From contig NC_059503.1 of the NCBI RefSeq assembly GCF_914767665.1, positions 39,556,001 to 39,620,000 on the forward strand: a stretch of DNA of 64,000 bases, written 5' to 3'. Each line of letters opens with the position of its first letter. Position 1 is the first letter of the stretch. A model generated the notes under the pieces. The model made no database searches. It had not been told where the DNA came from and worked only from the letters and a program-made list of their open reading frames with translations. The position numbers and the translations under genes are program-made. This DNA is from Harmonia axyridis. Taxonomy: Eukaryota; Arthropoda; Insecta; Coleoptera; Coccinellidae. Positions 46,161 to 57,345 of the stretch are shown piece by piece.

Positions 46161-47550
46161 TATTAATGAATCACCCTATATAGTAGTTGTTATCTGTTAA
46201 TAGTTATCTACATAATAGTTGTGAATAGGTCGAAATAAAATATGGCAATGGTAATTGAAAGACCTGGAAGGACTCTTCTCATTGAAAATTCATAATTGAC
46301 GAGAAAATTTATATTCAAATCTTATTTTGAAATCAGAATTATGGCATCTCGTAATGTATTCGAAATTAAGATGACCTTCCTCTACTGATTTGTTCTTTCT
46401 TTTCATTTGTGTTTTTTTTCCCAACAATGTGAGGTAGAATCAACACCTGTTGGGTTTTTATAATTGATAGAATTTAACCAGATTATAGAGCTATTCGAAC
46501 AGAGTGAAGGTGCAAGAATTATTACAGTTAGATATCGCATCAGGCCCTTAGAATCACACTTCTACTACCTGGAAAATTGAAGTTAGCACCTGTGGTTATA
46601 TCTAGTTTTCTACTACAAATTCCAGGTTTAATTACTATTGACATGGTCAACGGAAAACTTTATTAACTCCAGAATAGAGAGGTATCAAATATCCGCATAT
46701 AATCTAAAATTAAAATGCTCATAAAAATATACCAATCCTTCTCTCAAAAAAATCTTGCATCATCTTTGAATTGAATGTGATTTGATTTTCTTAACATGAC
46801 AATGCAAAGTTCTGCATACATTATGGAATATCAAGATTTCAATAATGATATTCCAAAGAAAAAATTTGAGTAAAGTTGCTACTATATAATTTGCATTGAG
46901 CAATTTATCGCTTTGAGTGAAACTAAAGCGGAAAACAAATTTTTTATGCATCTTTTCGAATGGAACAATTCGTCAATGTCAATATTGAAATATGGGTTTG
47001 GGATATACACTGAGAGGAGATATTTGAATGACGCAAGCATGGATGTATATTAATTTGCTCTCGAACATTTTCATTGTCAAACATTTCGTGTTTCTACCCT
47101 AGATACATGTTCTCATTACATTTTCGGGTAATTTATAGCCTTATCCATTATGATTTTATGGTTGACGAATAAATTGATATAGTTGATATGTTTTCCAATT
47201 ACCTTCAGGAAAAACTACATAAAGACTAACATTAATAAATTGTGAGTTTGCAAGAGGAAAGGACGAGGCAGCAGCCTAAAGGAAAAATTATCAGCGGTTA
47301 ATTTTCGTGAATTTTTCGTATTTTGTAGAATATGATCTGAACAAGAAAGTCTATGAGTCCAATTTAATCCTATGTCTAAATTTTTTTACTTGTACATCAC
47401 TGATACAACGAGGATCCAGTCACAATTCACTGTTCATACAAATTTAATTGAGATTAGATGTAATATCAACTTTATCATTTAAATCACACCTCAAATTTTC
47501 GGCCTGATCAACTGGATAATCTCAGATCGGATCACAATTATGGCTCATTT
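46161..47550. other. no gene recognised
   Basis: AT-rich sequence with no recognisable coding, RNA or element signatures. A minus-strand frame at 46760-46951 carries no motif. Confidence 0.45.
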
Positions 47551-47680
47551 TCACGGTGAAAGTAACTATCGCGGTAGTACTATCGTGATAGTGCGATAGT
47601 ACTCTCGCACCATCACGATAGAAACTATCGAGTAGTTTACATGGTGACAATTGCTGGGATAGTTACTATCATGGGACTCT
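47548..47680. repeat. cluster of CTATCG/CGATAG palindromes
   Basis: At least eight GATAG/CTATC words occur in about 130 bp, five or six of them as CGATA/TATCG. The centre GTACTATCG-TGATAGTG-CGATAGTAC is a 9-bp-arm palindrome. Outer tracts CACGGTGAAAGTAACTA and TAGTTTACATGGTG form a weak inverted pair, so it may be a small MITE. Confidence 0.5.
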
Positions 47681-47890
47681 AGTATAAGTGCATATTAGTA
47701 AAATCTTAATGATCTGAGTAACGATCAGCATTCTAGAAGCAGCACTAGCATGCCGTATAAATGATGGAATTTTCGTGTGTGGTGCATGTACACAGACATA
47801 TTGGTAATACGCACTAACAGGAAATTCTAGCGGAAACGAAGGTTCTCATAAAGAGATCAATACTGTCCAAATTCAATAAACGAAGACAAT

Positions 47891-48025
47891 AGTACAAAAG
47901 TAACACGATCGAATAAGATGCGTAGTATACGAGGAAGCGTAGCGTACTGATCTGTATCTATAGTGTATCAATATCAAAAAGTGGCGTCACTATATGTGTC
48001 ACTCACACTTTATGGAAGGACTCAC
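47891..48025 (-). repeat. dispersed 130-bp repeat, copy B
   Basis: Reverse-complement copy of 35297-35425, including GAGTCCTTCCATAAAGTGTGAG when read on the minus strand and the TACTACGCATC tract. Confidence 0.6.
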
Positions 48026-48055
48026 TCCATCGTATTCAAACCGAATTCTCAAAGT

Positions 48056-48505
48056 TATTATTATTATTTACAAGACAACAAGAGTAGGGGTTTCTACCCA
48101 TAAACTTGAAATTACAGAAATAAAATAAAATTCATAAACTACTAGAATGAGTAATATATATTCGAGGTCACTCAACTAAGTAGAGTCAAACTTACAAAAT
48201 TAATAATCCCGAAAAAAAAAAAGAAACCCACAAACAATCACAGTTACTAAATTATGTTGAAGGCGATTCTGTTCTCGAATAAAATGGTCGAGACGGTTCT
48301 TGAAGGAATTCACCGAACTTGCACCAACAACACTATTTCGCAACCCATTCCATCCACCGAAAACTCTGTTAGGAAGAAAAGTTCGACGCTGTGTAGTCCT
48401 GAAATTCTCCTTTGCCAGCTTGAAGGCATAGCCGCGTAGTTTGGTGCTGCTGTAGTGCTCATGTACAGGTGATCTAGATTCACACTAAAGAACATATGCA
48501 GAGCC
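48056..48505 (-). pseudogene. 3' end of the host non-LTR element interrupted at 48505
   Basis: Minus strand, continuation of the element at 50578-51135 beyond the LOA-like insertion. The first bases continue the reading frame with MFFSVNLDHLYMS, following RDRGNLIVTY on the other side. Next comes an Arg/Gln-rich region and, in a shifted frame, a tract corresponding to R-FLPNRVFGGWNGL. The final part is a WN-L-VV type C-terminus and an ATT/AAT tail at 48056-48075. This is the conserved C-terminal tail seen in the neighbouring jockey-like elements. Confidence 0.7.
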
Positions 48506-48515
48506 CGATACGTTA
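48505..48515. repeat. target-site duplication of the LOA-like insertion, left copy
   Basis: CCGATACGTTA here and at 50578-50588. The inserted retrotransposon lies exactly between them. Confidence 0.8.
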
Positions 48516-50577
48516 TTATTATTATTATTATTTGAACTGGGGTCGTTTTGGTTCGATAAGCCTTCCGGGAACTGCGACCAAGCAGATCTTTTGTTCACTA
48601 CCCTACTCATACATAGAAATCCAGGGAGGTCGTCAACGAAGTTAATAAAATTGACAACCTCCTTAGGAGCCTTGGCCGTTACCTCTCTGGTATCCAGGAC
48701 CGGCTTACCCATGTGAATGGTTCTTAGGCCAGCCAGCTCCGGACACTTGCATATCAAGTGTTCGGCTGTTTCTGCTTCCGATCCACAGAGCCTGCAAATC
48801 TCGTCTGCTGACTTTCCCATACGGTACAAATGATGTTTGTACCGACAGTGCCCCGTCAGCAGTCCCACCATCACCCGAAGCTCGGCTCGCGACAGCTTCA
48901 GGAGCTTTTTGGCGTAGGTAGGTGAAATCTTCGCGAATTTCTTTGCCTGAACAAGTCTAGGAGTGTTAGTCCAGTGGGGTGTCCTACTGTTCAACTCCCA
49001 TAGCTGGACCGCAGCTTCATATTGGTCTTTTCCTATCCCACAGAAAGGTTCAGGTCCAGCAGGTCTTAATCTTGATGCACTTTTTGCAATTTACCTTATT
49101 TCCTCTGGCCAGTTGCTTTATGGTGTTACGGCTCTCCCAAGTCAGCAAAGACCCCTGACAACACGATTCCAGGGATCTCAGTGTGGTTTGACTGTCCGTG
49201 GTGATGTAGATATGCGGCCCCTTGAGGTTCATTTTGGGACACTCCTGGGCGCATACATAAACAGCCATGATTTCGGTCTGTAGAATCGAGGGCTCACTTT
49301 CCAGGGCTTTAGAGATCCTCAGTTTAGGTCCATATATCCCAATGCCGGTGCCCTTCTCTGTTTTTGATCCATCTGTGAACCATATGGATGACTTTTTGTC
49401 CAGACGATTTACGAGATTTATTGCACTAGGACGGTCATTCATAAACGTTTCAAAGGGCGTTTCAAAATCGTAGGTGGTTGGCATAATATCCGATGGTTTT
49501 GCGAGGAGGTTTGAATCTAGTTGATTCAGTATCCTCTTATGTCCAACCCAGTTTCCAGGAAGGAGCTTTCCATTAAGGGAAATTCTTATTGCTTCGAGCA
49601 GGCTACATTTCCTCACATGTAGGTGTAAGGGAGGCAAGTCTAGTATGACCTCCTGCGCTGCCGTGGGAGCTGTGCGCATAGCTCCTGTGACACCAATACA
49701 CGCCAAGTTTCTGCAACCTGATGCGTGTGGTGATCTCCTCGGTTTTTGTTCACAATGCTAGAGATGCATAGGTGACAATAGGGCGTACCACCGCTGTGTA
49801 TAACCACAGTTCCATTTTCGGTTTCATACCCCATGTCTTTCCAAAAAGTCTTTTGCATGCCCAAATGGCCGCCGTGGCTCTGGAAAGAGTCTTATGTATA
49901 TGTTTTCCCCAGTTCAGTTGACTGTCCAGGATAACACCTAGATATTTACACTCACTAGAGAAGTGCAGAGTCTGACCATTTAAGAGCTCTGAGGTCGAGA
50001 TTCCTTCTTCTAGTGAACGGAAATATTGATGTTTTCGAGGGGTTGACAGTAAGCCCCTCTTCCCCGCACCTATTTTCAATAATTCTGAGAGCAAGTTGCA
50101 TTCGGCTACTTAGTGGGCCCCCATGCTTGGCTCTAACAGTCACCACTATGTCGTAGGCGTAAGCCTGGAAGTTAAAGCCACTTGCTGTAAGTCTCTCCAA
50201 GAGGCCATCCATGACCAAGCTCCACAGCAAGGGTGATAGAACCCCTCCCTGAGAGCATCCCCTGCACGTCAGCACGGTCACTTCGGTTTCTCCCAGATAG
50301 GCTGTAACGGTTCGTCCTTTCATAGCTGATATCCAGTGGAGGGTTCTATCCCTTTCCTTTTGGCTGCATTGCATATGGAGGTATGTAGGCCCCTCCGATA
50401 TCACCGAACATTGCAAGCAGAATCTCCTTTGCGTTGAGGGTGTCTTCCACCTCTCTGAGAAGATGATGAAGGGCGTCTAGAGTAGATCTGCCCGCCCTAT
50501 AAGCAAACTGTTTGCTGTGGAGCTTTAAACTTCCCCTTATATTATTATCCATTATTTTCTCCATGGTCTTCAGGAGA
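48516..50577 (-). mobile_element. 5'-truncated LOA/I-like non-LTR retrotransposon with RNase H
   Basis: Minus strand from 50577 to 48516. It starts in the RT fingers (FAYRAGRSTLDALHHLL, 50564-50346), where FGDIGGAY stands for the usual FLDIEGAF. Next come CRGCSQGGVLSPLLW and the catalytic box AYAYDIVV (50416-49955), in which YADD has become YAYD, losing one metal-binding Asp. Then come the thumb (CKYLGVILDSQLNWGKHI) and an RNase H domain with FTDGSKTEKGTGIGIY and ITTDSQTTL (49706-49050). The C-terminus (48994-48511) has LTGHCRYKHHLYRMG and CRLCGSEAETAEHLICKCP, a CCHC-like zinc knuckle. It ends in an (AAT)n tail. An RNase H after the RT is typical of the LOA/I/R1 group. The copy is young enough to keep its target duplication. 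Confidence 0.85.
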
Positions 50578-50588
50578 CCGATACGTTA
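50578..50588. repeat. target-site duplication, right copy
   Basis: CCGATACGTTA, identical to 48505-48515. Confidence 0.8.
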
Positions 50589-51135
50589 CAATTAGATTAC
50601 CTCTATCTCGCCGATCCCCAAAGGTTTGCAGATTCAAGAATCTCAAACGAGCGTGATAGTTAGGTCTTGTTCTCCCTAAGGGAGTCCTTGTGTTCCAACA
50701 CTGTACTGATTCGAGGAGAATTAAATCGCTCCTGAGAGAAGGGCACCACACCGGCCTGTAACCCCTAAACGATCTCTGTATCATATAGGTCAACTGTCTG
50801 ACCTTCGCTGTCACAGCCGTCACTTGGTGAGACCAGCTCAAATCACAGGACATTTTGATGCCCAGATCATTATACTGGTCGACGGGAGTCAAACAGTGAC
50901 CATCGACTGCATATCGAGATTATTTCTACCTAGATTTAAAATATGACATTTGCCGTTATTTAGTAGCAACAACACATTTTCGACAAAGCCTGATTGTATA
51001 TTTTTGTGTCATCTGCAAAAAGTGCTCATGGAGATTTCAGTAGTTTAGACAGATCAGATGTATAAAACAGAAAGAGAATGGTACCCAAGACTGATCCCTG
51101 CGGGACACTAGAATCATGTTTAGTACTTACTAAAA
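50578..51135 (-). pseudogene. RT fragment of the host non-LTR element
   Basis: Minus strand. SSVPQGSVLGTILFLFYTSD and LFADDTKIYNQ (about 51110-51000) give an intact RT active-site box. A frame break follows, then the thumb frame (50892-50581) with DLGIKMSCDLSWSHQV, LESVQCWNTR and RDRGNLIVTYR. The frame is cut at 50588 by the LOA-like element and resumes at 48505. The 5' side is lost; a 195-bp foldback element begins at 51160. Confidence 0.75.
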
Positions 51136-51159
51136 ATGATTCTGACTTTGCGTTGAGAT

Positions 51160-51354
51160 AGCGCACTCAAAAAGGATTCTTAAATGGTATATCACTCACT
51201 ATATTATTTATTAAAAGAGAATGTTTTCTTAAAGAAGCTCAGTTTTGAAAAATTTCTCCTAACTTTGAAAAAATCATTCAAAACTGAGCTTCTTTGAGGA
51301 AATCCTCTCCTCTAAGGAATAATATACCATTTTAGAATCCTTTTTGAGTGCGCT
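51160..51354. mobile_element. 195-bp foldback MITE
   Basis: AGCGCACTCAAAAAGGATTC at the left and its reverse complement ending GAGTGCGCT at the right. The arms extend about 85 bp with small changes and meet near ...AGCTCAGTTTTGAA / TTCAAAACTGAGCT. It lies just beyond the 5' edge of the RT fragment. Confidence 0.8.
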
Positions 51355-51383
51355 TACTTTCAAAGTCACTAGCGAAGATTTGT

Positions 51384-51474
51384 AATACGGGGTGTGCCTT
51401 TTCTCGAATAAAAAAATTCAATATTATTCGATAAAAATAGGATTTAGATTCGGATTGACACCCTGTATTAGGTA
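51384..51474. repeat. 90-bp MITE-like block with GGGTGT ends
   Basis: Opens AATACGGGGTGTGCC and closes TTGACACCCTGTATTA, an inverted end pair. The centre is AT-rich. Confidence 0.5.
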
Positions 51475-52470
51475 CAGCCTTCCGAGAAAAAAAAGGGTTT
51501 AATTTCATGCCCTTCTTTTCTTCCTTGTTGAGTTTGAAAGAAAAATAATAGCATTACGCAGTGGTGACTCATTTTTTCCGCCAGAAGAAGTATTTTCTAA
51601 TTAAAGTTGATTCAAACCAATGAAATATAAAATCATATACATATATTATACTAGAATGGAACGAACACGAAATAGTCTTAGTCGACTATTTTCTTAAAAA
51701 TGCAGTAAATATTGATTAATCGATGAACTTTCCACTAAAAGTTTGATTGAACCGTTGAAATTCACTGGCTTTAAGGTCAACTCGAGGATGATCCTCCGAT
51801 TCAAGTGTTATTTAATCGTTGAATTTGTTCGATCACTCTCCGAACAGTATTCCTCAAAAACCCCGTCTTACGACCAAGAATAAAATCTTTCCCGTTATAA
51901 TATCCTAGAAAGGATGAGACAGACGGGACGGAAGTTAGGGCTGCCGTTCGAAAATGCATGAAAACATAAAATTTCAATGAATGGAATGAATGGAAATTTC
52001 AGGGCATGCAATGATTCGGCAAATAAAGAAGGGGAATCTTGGCTGCAACAACGATAACCGGACGGCTAGCTCTCAAAATTATTGCCGATTCAAAACTCAT
52101 CCCATCCCCCTTGCATGGGAATTTATTTGTTCCATACATAAAGTTAGGTTTGTTCTTCATCGAGCTCGAACAATAAGGAGATCAGCCCACAGCTCCTCAG
52201 TGACCCGTCATTTTTCGCGTTATGGGGCCGTGGATTCAGAAATGGACCAGAAAAATCGAGGAAATGATGGAAGCAATCCTTGAAGTCTGTCTACTGTCTA
52301 TAGCAACAGACTGGCGCTTCCTGTTTATCTCGTTTGTTTAGAGTGTATCAGTAGGAGACGCTTCAATTTAATCAGTCCATTATTTTGTAGTTCATTCAGG
52401 TACCATGACCTAACCATTAAATGATCCAACTGGTTCAGAAATCCATTTATCAAAATATTGTTCTGTACTG
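51475..52470. other. no gene recognised
   Basis: Mixed composition. A 97-codon plus-strand frame at 51990-52283 is open but without a motif I know. Confidence 0.35.
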
Positions 52471-53720
52471 ACTGTGCTTTCCCGAGGGATGACGTTATGG
52501 GCTTCGCGTCACTCTCTTATTCGACACCTAAGATGCCTAAAAACCCCGATGCGTATCCTTATACTTGTTAAACTCTCTGACAAAACGAGTTATTTATGCC
52601 AACTTGATTTTAAGAGTTCACTAGAAGTTCAGATGGCACACATCGGTTATATTTGACATTTCTCGACCCTCGTGACCTTTCAGTATAGAATAAAAATATT
52701 TTATATTCTATGCACGTGACAATCATGATTGCTCCGAAGAGACCAATCCCTCTGTAATTATATTCCAATAATTTCATTGTAAATTCGATATAAACTCAAT
52801 TGTTATTTCTTGCGGAAATTTGCAGTTTCCCAAATTATTATTTCATTTTTGAAACCCGACAGAAAGATCGGCAATTAGAACAATTTTGGAGAGCGCACCC
52901 TTATAGAATTCTGGTAAGTTCTAGCCAAACCAGAAGGTGGACTATTTCAAAAAGTCTGAAACAAAATTTAATCAGTGCACACACCAAGGTTTTTAGGCTT
53001 CTAAAAGTCACCATACTGCACAATGGAGATTAAAGGTGTATTTGGCAGAGATCACAATTCCATCATTGAACTTGGGATGAAACATACAAGTACTCAGAGA
53101 TAGGACGCTTTCCCGAAATTAGCTCGAGAACACCTCGTTCAAATGGTGACCCCAATGTGGGGCAAAAAGATGCAAACACGTTGAAAGCGCTGAGGCGACT
53201 CACTACCCCGCTCATAAGGCTCCTAATATGTTGATCAAAGACAAGCAACCAACATGTGCAGATAGGGCACGGTTCACCGTCCCCCCATATGGTGTGACAT
53301 CGTAGCGACAGCGTCAATAGCACGCTAAGCCTTGCTTCTCCGCCTTCACAACGTGCTTGCGTTCTCTCTCTCCGTAAAATATAGCACCTCCTCCCCTCGG
53401 GCGTCGTCGGTATTGCCAAGGAAGTGTGAAGGGACTCTGCTCGTCCGAGATGGCGTTGTATGCTTCACGTCACTCTCTTATTCGGCACCGCTGCGGATGT
53501 AACCCAACTGCACTATATTCGAGTCACCTTACTCCACTACGGAGGTGGAAGGTATATTTGGCAGATCACTCCGTGAGTTTGGGGGGCGTAAAGAATGGCG
53601 CCCAAGATAAGGGTCCGTGAGCTGTACCTTATAAAATTATATAGGGGCACAACAAATGGGGCTCCAAACTTCGTCAGAAACCGAAATATCTAAGGGGCGT
53701 AAGAAATGGGGTCCGATATA
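52471..53720. repeat. repeat-rich block with two related GTCACTCTCTTATTCG segments
   Basis: Segments at 52485-52530 and 53445-53490 share GGGATGACGTTATGGGCTTC / CGAGATGGCGTTGTATGCTTC followed by GTCACTCTCTTATTCG. GGTATATTTGGCAGA / GTGTATTTGGCAGA occurs at 53548 and 53035. Part of 19070-19110 resembles the same family. Similar phrases about 0.95 kb apart suggest a duplicated mobile element, perhaps with long terminal repeats, but borders are unclear. Confidence 0.4.
53063..53419 (-). pseudogene. C-terminal fragment of an RNase H-type non-LTR retrotransposon
   Basis: Minus strand, one open frame of 118 codons. The middle has ARLSVLLTLSLRCHTIWG, corresponding to the RL-IGHT-LTHG motif after the RNase H domain of jockey/R1-like elements. 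GEPCPICTC follows, then QHI and a further helical part, where the family has C-x-C ... HIL-EC. The Cys pair is partly kept. Only the tail of the element is present; RT is not found nearby. Confidence 0.5.
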
Positions 53721-55368
53721 GGTCACTAAAAAATACCACACCGTTCACATGAAACATGACTAGGACTTCGCGACCTTAGATCTGGAAGTCCTGGCAAATA
53801 GTTCGACAAAAATTTGTATTAATTCGCACTGGTGCAGCCAGTCGAATTCGATATTAGTATTGGTAATTCATTTGGATCATAACTGGTTCCGCATTTCATG
53901 GTCTTTAGAATGTATTGTGCATTTGCAAACTTGATAGCCCGTCATATAATCATGGTCCTTATACATACAAATCGGTCTCTTTAGGTTGCAAGACACAACG
54001 TGATTACCTGTATCCACTGAATCTTCATTGCTAAGGTAAGGAATTCTAGTGATTCTTCAGTTTGCTGTATTTATGAACCAATTGACTAGAATATTGCCAA
54101 ACTTTGACGATTATCGTACGAAACAAAGATTACATTCATCTACAATTTGCTCAGTTACTGGGAAATATTATATTTAAAGGGGAATCACCATTCACGACTG
54201 AACAATTCAGTGCAGATTTAATAGAATGATGTTGCTTCAACATCAGTATAGCCGCCGCCAAAGGAGTTATTGAAGACCTTTACTTGAAGAGTCCAAGTTG
54301 AAATTAATCTCCTCCATTTGGTTCATATATAGAGCGTTCTTCAGGCGACTGTTGCTATCCGCATCTTAACCAAAGGTCACAGAAGATCAAAGATAAATGC
54401 GGATCATAGCACCCACGATGCTGGTGGCCACTTTCCAGTGTCCCCCTAAATCATATCGATCACGATTTCGACTGTTTTATGTGCCGATAACTATGTTGCT
54501 TGGTTGAAATAGTTATTTACGTTCGGTGGGCACGTATGAAAGGATCAGGTATATGTATATAGAACCTCGTAATGTGTAGTGAATGCGATTTTGTTCTGTA
54601 ACTGTCTTCAATGAATTTTCGGATCATTTGACAAATGTGGTAATTGGGTCAACAGAACAATAAATTCCCGTACAACATTGTCTCAGCTAAATGTTTGTTC
54701 ATTTGACATTCAATATTGGGTTGAAAGAATACTAAATTCTGGATAAGGATCTCAAGTGAAAGTATTAAGTTTCATGTAAAATTTCATGTTGCTTATTGAA
54801 CAGAACACTAGAAAATTTTTGAAGGGTATCATATCATCTTATTTGTTATCGGTGATAACAAATACAATCAAGTTCAGATTTCATGTATATCAATTTCTTG
54901 TTGATCGCTTCATCTGACCCATAAAAATTCATGCAAAATATTGAAAAAAGGCAATATTTCCAAACAACGGTTTCAAGTTTGATGTTATATTCAATAATGA
55001 TTGCTTAATCAGAAACCAGAACAAGTTCAAGCAGAATATCCATGAAAATCTCAATACTACCACAGCAACATATCCACGGTTGAAAGGAGACCGCACACTT
55101 CATTAGAGAAAGTGGCCTCCTAACAAATTGGGTGAATTTTTGATACCTACGTTGTAGTCCAAGGCATTACAAACATAAAGTTCATTAGGCAAAATTTTTT
55201 CTATCGGCTAGTTTTGACGCAAGAGGCATTTATTCTGCATTGTTAAACAATACAAAACGTTATCCTGGATAATCATGACTATTTTGAGTCAACAAGATGT
55301 GCGAAGTCACAGAGAAGAAATAAAAGATACTATTAAAACATTTTTCTTTGGTATTGTTACATTTGATC
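53721..55368. other. no gene; repeat related to 28.1-28.9 kb at 54790-55060
   Basis: AT-rich. At 54905-54990 a GCTTCATCTGACCCATAAAA tract followed by AATATTGAAAAAAGGCAATA resembles the degenerate array at 28.1-28.9 kb. Nothing else is recognisable. Confidence 0.35.
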
Positions 55369-55799
55369 AATTATACAGTGTGTCCTACTTAGATCAATTA
55401 TTCGAAAATGGTTACAAATCGCCTTGGCGATCTACAATAAAAAAAAATTATTATTTTATTTTTATATTTCGACCAAAGATTCCTAAGGTAAAAAGAAACA
55501 CTTTTTTCTTCACTATTTTTTCCGATTCAACTCGGTTGAAAAATATATATATATAAAAAAATGAAATTTTCAGGTATGAAATGGAATCGAAAGAAATGAT
55601 TTTCGAAATATAAGTTTATATTGATGTGATGAATCTTTTCAGAACATAAAATTCCATCAAAGTCCAGTCAACTCCAGAATGCCTGCTATAATAAGCAAGA
55701 AAAAAAAATCGAAAAAAATAGTAGAGAAATAGAGTGTTTCTTTTAACCTCAGGAATCTTCGGTTGAAATATATCTACAAATCGAAGACTCACCTTGTAT
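55369..55799. mobile_element. foldback MITE
   Basis: Opens with TACAGTGTGTCC and closes with CACCTTGTATA. Inner arms 55468-55508 and about 55733-55772 pair well (CGACCAAAGATTCCTAAGGT with CCTCAGGAATCTTCGGTTG). The 93-codon frame at 55275-55556 runs into the left arm and is probably incidental. Confidence 0.5.
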
Positions 55800-55916
55800 A
55801 ATTTTCAGAATTTGTTTTCCCTTTGTGTTTGAGTTTTTAAATAACAATTTTAGGCCTAAGGTTGATCAAAATTGAACATTTTCAAGTTGCAAGTTCATCG
55901 TATCCTCGAATACAAT

Positions 55917-56318
55917 CAGGGCCGTTGCCAGAACCGGCATAACGGACATTTTGCCGGGGCGCCAAATTGTAGGGACGCAAAGTCAGTGCCGCCGTCAGAC
56001 ATTTTAGCGCCCCAGCAAAAAAAAAATTTCGCCGCCCTGATTTGCCTTATTTGAATGAATTTTCTTCAAAGGATCCTCTGTTATTTCTCTCAGGCATCTT
56101 TTCGATTTTATATGAAATCGTATCTTTTAACTTTAACCTTGTCAAATTTATAAAACGACTTTTGTTGATTTCATCAGAAGAAGTCCTGCATTGTTCAAAA
56201 GTACGACAATAAGTCTATAGTGAAAAGACGACGTAGTTTTTGAAGGTGCAAAAGTCTTGTTTCATTAACTGTGCACTCCGGCAAAATGTCCTGTATGCCG
56301 CTCCTGGCGGTGGCCCTG
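55917..56318. mobile_element. hAT-like MITE, 402 bp
   Basis: Starts CAGGGCCGTTGCCAG and ends CTGGCGGTGGCCCTG, with inverted homology of about 45 bp continuing to GGACATTTTGCCGG on both sides. The CAGGG...CCCTG termini fit hAT. A clear 8-bp duplication is not visible. It overlaps the next element. Confidence 0.6.
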
Positions 56319-56683
56319 CGCAGTCAGTTACTGATACAAGATAGGATACTTTTTAACAAAAATTTTTTGTCATAGTGAAGACACCACTGAAGTGAAGTAA
56401 AATAGAAAAATTGCCAAGCGCCAATTTCATTGAAATGGAATAAGCGCTTTTACTCGTGAACCTCTTAGAATTACGTCGTTTTTTTACTATATAGCGTCGT
56501 CAACTAATTATCGATAAAACTGCCTTTGATGATTTCGACAAGGTGTTCATAAATGCGATTTTATATGAAATTGAAAATATGGCCTAGAGGGAAAGCCTCC
56601 GCCAAGTAAAAATTCAGTTGTATCAGGCAAGACAGGGCGGCGAAATTTTATTTTGCTGGGCGCCAAATGTCAGATGGGGGCCT
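55984..56683. mobile_element. second hAT-like MITE overlapping the first
   Basis: An inverted pair of about 50 bp: GTCAGACATTTTAGCGCCCC and CGCCGCCCTGATTTGCC (55994-56046) against GGCAAGACAGGGCGGCG and GGGCGCCAAATGTCAG (56626-56673). Its left end lies inside the 402-bp MITE, so either one element inserted into the other or both derive from one longer parent. Confidence 0.55.
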
Positions 56684-56774
56684 CAATGCAATAGTAATCA
56701 ATATAGTTGAATAACCATGACGTCTCAGTGAAAACATAAAAAATAATTTCGCTTTTCAAAGAAAATACTCACTC

Positions 56775-56860
56775 GGAATTCAGATGATGCAGACAGAAGA
56801 ACACGTCAACTTGGACCTCTCTTCCTTCAGAGCGATGTGTTGGAAAGGACCGCATTTAAA
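56775..56860 (-). CDS. tentative third exon of the unrecognised minus-strand gene
   Basis: Minus strand. A frame without stops runs into a donor (CCGA followed by GTGAGTATTT, intron start at about 56777) and contains VQVDVFFCLHHLNSE. The acceptor is uncertain because no good pyrimidine tract precedes a position that keeps the reading frame from the exon at 56964-57046. Listed only because it follows the two well-supported exons. Confidence 0.25.
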
Positions 56861-56963
56861 TACTAGGATTTCACTTCCGTTCCTCAAATAAGATATCTAC
56901 ATTATCATACTTACTTTTGCCATATGGGTTAATTACATAAAATAAAAATTAACAAATACTTAC

Positions 56964-57046
56964 CCAAAGAAATACTCGAGGATAATGAGGTATTGTTCAT
57001 CACCGATAGACCAATTTCTCACAATAGACCGGACATCTAAGAATTC
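56964..57046 (-). CDS. internal exon of an unrecognised gene
   Basis: Minus strand, 83 nt. The acceptor is CACTTCTTTTCAG and the donor is GG followed by GTAAGTATTT. It reads in phase 0 from the preceding exon: EFLDVRSIVRNWSIGDEQYL and then IILEYFFG, ending two bases into a codon. The phase agreement with 57168-57302 and the consensus borders make a real spliced gene likely. The peptide is not one I can place. Confidence 0.5.
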
Positions 57047-57167
57047 CTGAAAAGAAGTGTTTATAATTGATATTACTATTCCAGCAATCGACAACTCTGA
57101 AGTATAGTCAGAAAAGTATAAAATGCCAAGATTTAGCGTTTGAACAAAAAAAAATCCACGAACTTAC

Positions 57168-57302
57168 CTTTACATCAATCCTGCCTCTCGTCATCACTAC
57201 TAAACGGGCTTGATGAAGCACATCTGCTTGCGAACACCACGAAAAGGGCTTGACGAAAATCTTATAACAGTCCGCGTCAACTTTGCGAACTTCTTGAATC
57301 CA
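57168..57302 (-). CDS. internal exon of an unrecognised gene
   Basis: Minus strand, 135 nt, 45 codons. The acceptor is TTATTCCGTAG and the donor is AAG followed by GTAAGTTC. It reads WIQEVRKVDADCYKIFVKPF, then SWCSQADVLHQARLVVMTRG and RIDVK, all in one frame without stops. It is GC-richer than its surroundings, with balanced residues, two Cys and one amphipathic stretch. The fold cannot be told from this. Upstream exons would lie to the right, beyond the MITE at 57346-57490, and I could not identify them. Confidence 0.5.
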
Positions 57303-57345
57303 CTACGGAATAATTTACGGATTAATTGTAAAACAACATATTAAC

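Noticed and set aside
48963..49283. 106-codon plus-strand frame
   Set aside because: It is antisense to the RNase H domain of the LOA-like retrotransposon and has no motif of its own.
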